Positions 6,729 through 12,684 of a stretch of 14,120 nt of DNA are shown here, in pieces. The stretch is from Paramuribaculum sp. (lineage in GTDB: Bacteria > Bacteroidota > Bacteroidia > Bacteroidales > Muribaculaceae). The notes beneath the pieces were generated by a model. That model had not been told where the DNA came from, did no database searches, and worked only from the letters and a program-made list of their open reading frames with translations. Within the stretch, counting starts at the first letter, position 1. The number at the start of each line of letters is the position of its first letter. Where the stretch lies: positions 1 to 14,120 of the forward strand of contig JAIDXA010000049.1 of the NCBI GenBank assembly GCA_029058705.1, written 5' to 3'. Position numbers and translations under genes: made by a program.

Positions 6729-6740
6729 TTCAATTCATCA

Positions 6741-7427
6741 ATGACGACAATATTTGATGTTGCATTAATATCAACCTTAATAATCGCCATATTCTTTTCT
6801 CTCAACAAATGGAGGAAGAATATGGCGTTATTTCGGACTGTAACAAGTGTCAAGAGGGGAACATGGTCGGAGCGCAAATTGATACTCAAATTACTTAAAC
6901 ATGAAATTCCTGCAATAACGATTTATCACGATTTATATGTTGAACGATGTCGCGGGCAGTATTCTCAAATTGACGCCGTAGTAGTTACGCGAGTGGGGAT
7001 AATCGTATTTGAAGTTAAGGATTACAGCGGTTGGATTTTCGGCAACGGATATCAGAATTATTGGACTCAAGTATTGGCGTATGGAAAAGAGAAACATAAA
7101 TTTTATAATCCGATTCTTCAAAACAAGGGGCATATTCAGACTCTGAAAAAGAAACTGTCTGATGTTGGCGATGTGCCATTTTATTCGGTAGTTGTATTCT
7201 ATGGTGAATGCACATTAATGAATGTCAGAGATATTCCAAGTTATACATATGTGGGGTATGCAGGTAGCGTGATGCCAATAATTGAGAGGATCTTGGAGAA
7301 CAATCCACCAGCAAACTATAAAGACAAATGGGGAGTCATAAACGTATTAAGAGAGGCTGCTGCAAACGGAGAAAGCTGGGACATCGTAAATCGGCACATC
7401 CAAAATGTGCGCAAATATTATAGATAA
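6741..7427 (+). CDS. Membrane-anchored NERD-domain protein
   Basis: 228 residues. An N-terminal membrane span (about 5-21) precedes a NERD (nuclease-related) domain. The pattern is clear: G-x3-E near 40-44 (GTWSERK), QIDAVVV with D78, FEVKDYSGWI with E91 and K93, then NPILQNKGHIQTLKKKL around 124-140. These D / E-x-K positions match the PD-(D/E)xK-like nuclease core, so DNA or RNA cleavage is possible; NERD proteins are poorly characterised and some are found in defence or plasmid contexts. The domain would lie in the cytoplasm if the short N-terminus is outside. No helicase or kinase partner lies beside it. The A/T-rich composition suggests acquisition by transfer. Confidence 0.85.
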   Translation: MTTIFDVALISTLIIAIFFSLNKWRKNMALFRTVTSVKRGTWSERKLILKLLKHEIPAITIYHDLYVERCRGQYSQIDAVVVTRVGIIVFEVKDYSGWIFGNGYQNYWTQVLAYGKEKHKFYNPILQNKGHIQTLKKKLSDVGDVPFYSVVVFYGECTLMNVRDIPSYTYVGYAGSVMPIIERILENNPPANYKDKWGVINVLREAAANGESWDIVNRHIQNVRKYYR

Positions 7428-7448
7428 GTATTCACCTCCAATGGTTAT

Positions 7449-7489
7449 ACGTTGACTCATTCGGGATATTTTCAACGTTGACTTGTCAA
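7449..7489. promoter_or_regulatory. Cluster of TTGAC palindromes upstream of the GH89 gene
   Basis: ACGTTGACT occurs twice (7449-7457 and 7475-7483). The second copy is part of the palindrome TCAACGTTGA (7472-7481), which overlaps another, TTGACTTGTCAA (7478-7489). The group ends about 50 bp ahead of the GH89 -7 box, a suitable place for an activator or repressor. The protein that binds is unknown. Confidence 0.4.
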
Positions 7490-7517
7490 TGCGGCTCGGA
7501 AAATTCCATAATGAGCT

Positions 7518-7545
7518 TAGAAACTGTTTAAATTTACTATATTTG
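7518..7545 (+). promoter_or_regulatory. Promoter of the GH89 gene
   Basis: TATATTTG at 7538-7545 fits the Bacteroidetes -7 box, and the predicted start near 7551 is about 28 nt before the chosen ATG at 7579. The -33 region is not canonical (no TTG at the 20-nt spacing); instead TTAGAAACTGTTTAAATTTA lies just upstream, which suggests dependence on an activator. Confidence 0.5.
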
Positions 7546-7578
7546 CAGATGTTACATAACCGCATCCACGGATCACGA

Positions 7579-9717
7579 ATGAATCTCCGACTGTTCTTTC
7601 TGCCTATACTCATTCTGGGAGTCACCCTCTCAGCCTCGACTACTGACCCGGCCCTCACTGCGCTGATGGACCGTAACATCCCCGGACTATCATCCAGACT
7701 GACAGTGCGGCTCCGTCCGGATTCAACAGACTTTTTCACTATCGATGCCGACAACGGCCGCCCACGCATAACTGCCAACAACCGCATCAGCGCGGCCGTC
7801 GGAATCCACCACTACCTCAACCGCTTCGCAGGTATTCAGCTCACATGGGACTGCATGAATCCAACCCTGCCGGACTCCATACCGCTTCCGACCGAAACAA
7901 TCCACGCTTCGACCCGCCAGCATCTGCGCTACTATCTGAACTACTGCACCCATTCCTATTCAATGGCCTTCTGGGACAAAGAGCGATGGCAGCGCGAAAT
8001 CGACTGGATGGCATTCCACGGAATCAACCTTCCGCTCGCAACAACCGGAACCGACGCCGTCTGGGACGCGACATTGCGCAGGCTCGGCTATCCGCCCGAA
8101 AAAATAAGCGGTTTCATAGCCGCCCCGGCCTATCAGGCCTGGTGGTTGATGAACAATCTTCAGGGCGAAGGCACTCCGATGACCCGCGCCATGCTCGACA
8201 GGAGCATTGACCTGCAGCGCCACATCCTCAAAGCAATGCGCCAGCTCGACATGAATCCGGTTCTCCCGGGCTACTCGGGAATGATGCCTGCCGATGCCCG
8301 CGAAACCCTCGGACTGAACGTCGCCGATCCCGGTAAGTGGTGCGCCTACAACCGCCCGGCATTCCTGCTCCCGACCGATCCGGCATTCGCCCCTGTTGCC
8401 CGCATTTACTATGAGGAGCAGCAACGTCTGTTCGGCAACGCCGACTTCTACAGCATGGATCCGTTCCACGAAGGTGGAAACACCGATGGAGTCGACCTCG
8501 CATCCGCCGCCAAAGCCATCGCACAGGCGATGCGAAAGGCCTCCCCCGACGCAGTCTGGCTCATTCAGGGATGGCAGGAAAATCCCCGTGAGGAAATTCT
8601 CCGCGCCGTCGGCCCCGACCTGATGACGGTCATTGACCTCCATTGCGAAACCGTGCCGCAGTGGTCGGAACGCGGCCATCTCAGCCATCCATGGATCTGG
8701 TCGATGCTGCTCAACTTCGGAGGGAATGTGGGTCTGCACGGAAAAATCTCCCACATAATCGACAATTTCCGTCAGGCATGCAGCTCGTCCGACCCACCCG
8801 CCGGCCTCGGTTTGACCATGGAAGGCATCGAAAACAACCCCGTCATGTTCGAACTCGCCTGCAACCTGCCATGGCTTTCCGACACAATCTCTGCCGCCGG
8901 ATGGATACACAGCTATATAAGGGCACGTTATTCACCCAATCCGCCGGCGGAAATCGACTCCGCATGGGCCATCCTCGCCAGAACCATCTACAACGCCCCT
9001 GCCGAAAACCGCCAGCAGGGAACAACCGAATCACCCTTCTGCGCACGGCCGTCGGACAACCCCGTCAATGTTTCGGCCTGGGCAAACGCCGAGCCATACT
9101 ACGACAGCAACGACATCATACGCGCCGCCCGGCTATTTGCCTCAGCAGCACCGAACCTTGCCGGCAACCGCCACTACCGCTACGACCTTGTCGACTTCAC
9201 ACGTCAGGCCATCACTGAAGCCGCACGAATCCAGACAACCAGAATCGCCGAAGCCGTCCGGCTGAACGACAGCGTTGCCTACCGCCACGCTGCCGACCGG
9301 TTCATGACTCTGCTGCATATGCAGGACTCCCTGCTATCGACAACCCCGCAATTCCGTGTCGACACATGGCTGAACGCCGCCCGAAACGCAGCTCCATCGC
9401 CCGAGCTTGCCGACGCAATGGAACGCGACGCCCGCACCTTGATCACTACCTGGGGCAACCGCACGGCATCCGAATCCGGACGGCTTCACGACTACGCCCA
9501 CCGCGAATGGGCCGGCATCCTATCCCGGCTCTACGCAACTCGCTGGAATGCATGGTTCTCCGCCAGACTCGCACAATGGGATTCAGCGGCGCCACCATCG
9601 ATCGACTTCTTCGCAATCGACTCGGCATGGATCTCCTCCCCGACACAACACACAGCTCCTCCTTCAGCATTCCCCGACCCGACAACCCTCTGTCCCGAGC
9701 TGCTCCAACGCCTCTGA
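7579..9717 (+). CDS. GH89 alpha-N-acetylglucosaminidase, secreted
   Basis: Glycoside hydrolase family 89 (NAGLU type), which releases terminal alpha-linked N-acetylglucosamine; in gut bacteria it acts on host mucin or heparan-type glycans. The 712 residues begin with a signal peptide (about 1-20, MNLRLFFLPILILGVTLSAS), an N-terminal alpha/beta domain (to about 110), then the catalytic barrel from RYYLNYCTHSYSMAFWDKE. By comparison with human NAGLU the catalytic glutamates are E298 in MDPFHEGGN and E415 in LTMEGIENN, and VWLIQGWQ is also conserved. The last 240 residues are the helical C-terminal domain. An open frame reaches back to 7483, but the -7 box at 7538-7545 and the signal peptide select 7579. 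A TlpA-like gene follows after 38 nt. Confidence 0.95.
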   Translation: MNLRLFFLPILILGVTLSASTTDPALTALMDRNIPGLSSRLTVRLRPDSTDFFTIDADNGRPRITANNRISAAVGIHHYLNRFAGIQLTWDCMNPTLPDSIPLPTETIHASTRQHLRYYLNYCTHSYSMAFWDKERWQREIDWMAFHGINLPLATTGTDAVWDATLRRLGYPPEKISGFIAAPAYQAWWLMNNLQGEGTPMTRAMLDRSIDLQRHILKAMRQLDMNPVLPGYSGMMPADARETLGLNVADPGKWCAYNRPAFLLPTDPAFAPVARIYYEEQQRLFGNADFYSMDPFHEGGNTDGVDLASAAKAIAQAMRKASPDAVWLIQGWQENPREEILRAVGPDLMTVIDLHCETVPQWSERGHLSHPWIWSMLLNFGGNVGLHGKISHIIDNFRQACSSSDPPAGLGLTMEGIENNPVMFELACNLPWLSDTISAAGWIHSYIRARYSPNPPAEIDSAWAILARTIYNAPAENRQQGTTESPFCARPSDNPVNVSAWANAEPYYDSNDIIRAARLFASAAPNLAGNRHYRYDLVDFTRQAITEAARIQTTRIAEAVRLNDSVAYRHAADRFMTLLHMQDSLLSTTPQFRVDTWLNAARNAAPSPELADAMERDARTLITTWGNRTASESGRLHDYAHREWAGILSRLYATRWNAWFSARLAQWDSAAPPSIDFFAIDSAWISSPTQHTAPPSAFPDPTTLCPELLQRL

Positions 9718-9750
9718 GTGTGTTTGAATTTAAACCGCGTCAACAATAAA
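9715..9750 (+). repeat. Copy of the 4770-4805 intergenic element
   Basis: The sequence over the GH89 stop and the gap ahead of the gene at 9756 matches the minus strand of 4770-4805 at 31 of 36 positions, including TTTAAACCG and AACAATAAA. In both places an ATG follows 4 or 5 nt after AATAAA. A role in start-region regulation is inferred. Confidence 0.5.
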
Positions 9751-9755
9751 ACTAT

Positions 9756-10535
9756 ATGAAAAAACTGATCTTTCTTACCGCACTGACAATAACTTCGGCT
9801 TTATGCCACGCAAAAATCGAAAAATACTATCTCGGAAACGCCGAAATATCCCGTGACAACTACCTGGCGCTCGACACCACCCTGCTTGGGACCAAAGAAC
9901 AATGGACAGAAGCCGACACACTCCTCTTCATCGTTAACCCCGGCATATACGCCCGCATCGATTCCATATCCGTTCCCGGCCGTATTTATGTTGCAAGAAA
10001 ATCCGATAAAGAAATCGCCGAGATCGACTCCATACTCAACTCAAACCGAACCGCTTCCGCAATCATGAAACCGGGCGACACAATTCCCGACTTCACATTC
10101 CATGACTTCTTGTTTCATAAACGCGAGCCCTGGAACTACAGAGACCTTCTTGCAGGAAACGTCATCTTGCTTAACTTTTGGGCAACGTGGTGCGGACCAT
10201 GCGTCGAGGAACTGAAACCGGAACACCTGCCTTCACTGCTGGAAGAATTCAGAAACCACGACAATTTCATTTTCCTGCCCGTAAGCGTAAACCACTCCAA
10301 TCAGGAGCTCATCGACTTTTTCGAATCGCCACGGGGAAAAGAATTAGGATGGATCGAATACACCACGGCATGGGATAAAAACGGAGAATTCTCAAAAACC
10401 CTATCCGGCGGCGGACTTCCGCTGACCATTCTGATAGACGAAAATGGGGTCATACGCCTCAACGAATCAGGCGCATTCCTGACCGACGAAAAAAAAGCAA
10501 AACTGAAAAACGCAATCGCCAGTCTGCTCCGCTAA
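9756..10535 (+). CDS. TlpA-like secreted thioredoxin protein
   Basis: 259 residues. A signal peptide (about 1-19, MKKLIFLTALTITSALCHA) sends it to the periplasm or surface. Residues 20-105 form a region without known motifs. From PGDTIPDFTFHDF a TlpA/ResA-type thioredoxin domain follows, with WCGPC placing the redox cysteines at C146 and C149 and GGGLPLTILIDENG holding the cis-proline. Such proteins reduce or shuffle disulfides in exported proteins. It follows the GH89 gene by 38 nt and may be co-transcribed, though the gap carries the 36-nt element that could serve as its own control region. A strong hairpin at 10556-10596 ends it. Confidence 0.92.
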   Translation: MKKLIFLTALTITSALCHAKIEKYYLGNAEISRDNYLALDTTLLGTKEQWTEADTLLFIVNPGIYARIDSISVPGRIYVARKSDKEIAEIDSILNSNRTASAIMKPGDTIPDFTFHDFLFHKREPWNYRDLLAGNVILLNFWATWCGPCVEELKPEHLPSLLEEFRNHDNFIFLPVSVNHSNQELIDFFESPRGKELGWIEYTTAWDKNGEFSKTLSGGGLPLTILIDENGVIRLNESGAFLTDEKKAKLKNAIASLLR

Positions 10536-10555
10536 ACATCCCCCGCTTGCTGTCA

Positions 10556-10596
10556 CACGAAAAAAGAGCCACCCGTATCGGTGACCCTTTTTCGTG
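10556..10596. terminator. Bidirectional terminator between 9756 gene and tRNA-Arg
   Basis: CACGAAAAA (10556-10564) pairs with TTTTTCGTG, and GCCACC with GGTGAC, around the loop near 10575. The stem has A on one side and T on the other, so it ends transcripts from both directions. Its right foot overlaps the last two bases of the tRNA gene. Confidence 0.8.
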
Positions 10597-10668
10597 ATCC
10601 GGATGCGACTCGAACGCATGACCGTCTGCTTAGAAGGCAGATGCTCTATCCAGCTGAGCTACCGGACC
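10595..10668 (-). tRNA. tRNA-Arg (UCU)
   Basis: Read on the minus strand: acceptor GGTCCGG with CCGGATC, D stem GCTC/GAGC, anticodon stem TCTGC/GCAGA around loop CTTCTAA (anticodon TCT at 10634-10632), 5-nt variable region, T stem ATGCG/CGCAT with loop TTCGAGT, and discriminator A at 10595. It reads AGA (and AGG by wobble) codons. The 3' CCA is not encoded and must be added by CCA transferase. Its own promoter lies at 10715-10745. Confidence 0.97.
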
Positions 10669-10714
10669 CGCGGTTGTTCCGGCCCTGTCTGAACGGCCGG
10701 CGACTTTTCGGATG

Positions 10715-10745
10715 CAAAGTTACACCTTTTCGGCCACTTTGCCAA
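10715..10745 (-). promoter_or_regulatory. Promoter of tRNA-Arg
   Basis: On the minus strand: TTG (10745-10743), 20 nt, TAACTTTG (10722-10715). The start would be near 10709, about 40 nt ahead of the tRNA; that leader contains a GC stem (CCGGCC 10679-10684 with GGCCGG 10695-10700). Confidence 0.75.
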
Positions 10746-10766
10746 ATATCGTTCGTAATTCTTTAT

Positions 10767-10964
10767 TTATTGCACGCGTTTTCCATATGCCCTGAAACGA
10801 TCAAACAACGCCCAGGTAATAACAATGGCCGAAACAAGCTTGAACCATGCGCGCAATGACGAAAAGTCCATCGCCAGATCCCATGCCCTCGACAGAATGC
10901 ATGCAATCCCGACCAAACCCAATGCGAGACAGATATTCCGTTTGACCCGATTACTGACCTTCAT
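10767..10964 (-). CDS. Small two-span membrane protein downstream of dapA
   Basis: 65 residues with a basic N-terminus (MKVSNRVKRN) and two hydrophobic spans, about 11-28 (ICLALGLVGIACILSRAW) and about 40-57 (AWFKLVSAIVITWALFDRF), ending in basic residues. I do not recognise it. The ATG at 10964 lies 8 nt after the dapA stop; a GTG at 10976 would overlap that stop as GTGA and add four residues. It is probably co-transcribed with dapA. Its end lies just ahead of the tRNA promoter. Confidence 0.62.
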   Translation of the reverse strand: MKVSNRVKRNICLALGLVGIACILSRAWDLAMDFSSLRAWFKLVSAIVITWALFDRFRAYGKRVQ

Positions 10965-10972
10965 AACAAAAC

Positions 10973-11854
10973 TCACAGCGTGTGGAGGAAATTCCGGATT
11001 TTCTCATCCGTAGCCAGACGCGTGGGGACCAGCGGCAGGCGCAATTCATTCTCTATCATACCCATATCATGGAGTACGCTTTTGACTCCCGCTGGATTTC
11101 CGTCGACAAACAACAGGCGGAACAAGTCGGCAAAGCGATGATGAATCCGGCGTGCCTCGCTGTAATCGCCGTCAAGCGCCAGACGGACCATCTTTGAAAA
11201 CTCTTTCGGGAACGCATTGCCGATAACCGAGATAACTCCCACCGCGCCAAGCGTAATGAGGGGGAAAGTAATTGCATCGTCGCCAGATATAACCTGAAAG
11301 TCAGCACGTTTGTGATGAATTATATCATCCACCTGCTGCATATTGCCGGAAGCCTCCTTGATAGCCACTACATTGGCAAAATCAGATGCAATCCGGAGGG
11401 TTGTCTCTGCTGTCATATTGACACCCGTGCGCCCCGGAACATTATAAAGCACCACCGGAACAGGCGATGCCTTCGCTATTGCCTCGAAATGACGATAGAT
11501 TCCCTCCTGTGTCGGTTTGTTATAGTATGGCACAACCGAGAGAATAGCCGAATAGGCCGATAGATCCGACTGCTCAAGCTCGCGCACGACCGCTGCGGTA
11601 TTATTGCCGCCGCACCCTCTGACAAGAGGCACGCGCCCGGCGACCCGCCCGGCTACAAACCGGCTTATCTCCTCGCGCTCGGCCGGCTCAAGAGCGGGGT
11701 TTTCTGATGTTGTGCCAAGCACCACGAGATAATCCACCCCGTTCTCTATCTGATAATCCAGCAGATTTCCGAGTGCTTCATAGTCTATTGTTTTGTCAGG
11801 GAGAAAGGGCGTGATCAAAGCCACACCCATCCCGCTCAAGTCTATTGATGGCAT
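10973..11854 (-). CDS. dapA: 4-hydroxy-tetrahydrodipicolinate synthase
   Basis: DapA condenses pyruvate with aspartate semialdehyde, the first committed step to lysine and meso-diaminopimelate for peptidoglycan. The 293-residue TIM barrel shows GTTSENPAL (the family GTTGES region), YYNKPTQEG, LYNVPGRTG with the proton-relay tyrosine at about 137, and AIKEASGN with the Schiff-base lysine K166. The length is normal. The start ATG at 11854 is about 14 nt after the predicted transcript start, so the leader is very short. The second position of the glycine loop is Ser where many relatives have Gly, which also occurs in other Bacteroidetes members. A small membrane-protein gene follows. Confidence 0.96.
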   Translation of the reverse strand: MPSIDLSGMGVALITPFLPDKTIDYEALGNLLDYQIENGVDYLVVLGTTSENPALEPAEREEISRFVAGRVAGRVPLVRGCGGNNTAAVVRELEQSDLSAYSAILSVVPYYNKPTQEGIYRHFEAIAKASPVPVVLYNVPGRTGVNMTAETTLRIASDFANVVAIKEASGNMQQVDDIIHHKRADFQVISGDDAITFPLITLGAVGVISVIGNAFPKEFSKMVRLALDGDYSEARRIHHRFADLFRLLFVDGNPAGVKSVLHDMGMIENELRLPLVPTRLATDEKIRNFLHTL

Positions 11855-11874
11855 AGTTTTTGCTTATTTTTCTG

Positions 11875-11905
11875 CAAAAATAACGGATTACCTCCAATTA
11901 TGCAA
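11875..11905 (-). promoter_or_regulatory. Promoter of dapA
   Basis: On the minus strand: TTG (11905-11903), 20 nt, TATTTTTG (11882-11875), the fifth match of this pattern in the window. The predicted start near 11868 leaves about 14 nt before the ATG. Confidence 0.72.
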
Positions 11906-11962
11906 AAAATGGACACCGCCCGGAAACACTCTCTAACCTTGTTTATACATCATTTAGAGTAT

Positions 11963-12005
11963 GACCCCGTTCCCCAATATTAGTTAACGCTGGGGGAACG
12001 GGGTC
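11963..12005. terminator. Perfect 13-bp GC-rich hairpin
   Basis: GACCCCGTTCCCC (11963-11975) is the exact reverse complement of 11993-12005, with a 17-nt loop. It lies 5 nt beyond the stop of a doubtful minus-strand ORF (12229-12011) and would suit the end of such a transcript, but no T run follows on either strand. Confidence 0.5.
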
Positions 12006-12010
12006 TATGT

Positions 12011-12229
12011 TTACCGACAACGCAAACACATCTTTTTTCCAAACAATTCCACCCTCTGCTTTGTTATCATTCCGTAGCGTCGCGGAAGTTCTTTGCATCC
12101 ATTGAGGCGATTCATAAAGAAGTCTTCGGATTTAGAGTATGCAAGCCTATGAGCAACAATCCGAGATCGGCAAAAAACAAGCCGCAGACCAAAAAAAGAC
12201 TTTCTTACACCTACCATAATCTGAATCAA
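12011..12229 (-). CDS. Doubtful small ORF, 72 codons
   Basis: An open frame in the 400-bp gap between dapA and the thioredoxin gene. The C-terminal half (DFFMNRLNGCKELPRRYG ... ELFGKKMCLRCR) has a protein-like mix with basic residues and a final Cys-x2-Cys, while the first 25 residues look random. The hairpin at 11963-12005 sits just past its stop. No promoter match was found upstream. It may be a real small basic protein, a gene remnant, or chance. The remaining gap holds a 6-bp repeat (CTCTAA 11931, TTAGAG 11954) and nothing else that I can name. Confidence 0.3.
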   Translation of the reverse strand: MIQIMVGVRKSFFGLRLVFCRSRIVAHRLAYSKSEDFFMNRLNGCKELPRRYGMITKQRVELFGKKMCLRCR

Positions 12230-12271
12230 ACACTTACTTGACTATATAAAAAAATAAAATTGAATATCATC

Positions 12272-12592
12272 ATGAGCGAATTCAACGACATCATCAAAAG
12301 CAAAAAGCCGACCCTTGTTGATTTTTATGCAACATGGTGCGGTCCCTGCAAAATGCAGTCTCCCATAATCGATCAGGTAAAAAATGTCGTCGGCGACGAA
12401 GCCACAATCCTCAAGATCGACGTTGACGCAAATCCCGAACTTGCCCAGCGCTACAACGTGCGTTCAATTCCGACCCTGATCATATTTGTTGAAGGCGAAG
12501 CTGCCTGGCGTGGCTACGGTGTCCACCAGGCCGACCAGCTCGTCGCAAAGATCAACGAATTCCAGAAACTTAAAAGCGACATAGGAAAATAA
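12272..12592 (+). CDS. trxA: Thioredoxin
   Basis: Cytosolic thioredoxin, the general disulfide reductant kept reduced by thioredoxin reductase. The 106 residues contain a single thioredoxin fold with VDFYATWCGPCKM, placing the redox cysteines at C23 and C26, IDVDANPELAQRYNVRSIPTL with the cis-proline, and a normal C-terminal helix. The ATG at 12272 gives MSEFNDII; a TTG four codons earlier is also open but less likely. It stands alone between dapA (divergent) and the transporter (convergent), and ends in a strong shared terminator. No good promoter match was found in the 40 nt upstream. Confidence 0.95.
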   Translation: MSEFNDIIKSKKPTLVDFYATWCGPCKMQSPIIDQVKNVVGDEATILKIDVDANPELAQRYNVRSIPTLIIFVEGEAAWRGYGVHQADQLVAKINEFQKLKSDIGK

Positions 12593-12612
12593 TAATCACC
12601 AGACACAAAAAT

Positions 12613-12660
12613 CGGAAAAACGGCTTCGCCGCCCTTCTGGGCAACGAAGCCGTTTTTCCG
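12613..12660. terminator. Strong bidirectional terminator
   Basis: CGGAAAAACGGCTTCG (12613-12628) and CGAAGCCGTTTTTCCG (12645-12660) are perfectly complementary over 16 bp, and the loop contains a further stem GCCC/GGGC (12631-12642). A and T blocks in the stem allow it to end both trxA and the opposing transporter gene. Confidence 0.85.
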
Positions 12661-12684
12661 TATCGCATATATCTGACTCTCCGA

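Noticed and set aside
7960..8910. 316-codon minus-strand open frame inside the GH89 gene
   Set aside because: Antisense to the catalytic barrel of the GH89 enzyme; composition rich in Gly, Val and Arg as expected from the mirror of that gene.
12238..12262. Promoter-like TTG and TAAAATTG ahead of trxA
   Set aside because: The spacing is 14 nt rather than about 20, and the box is too close to the start codon.
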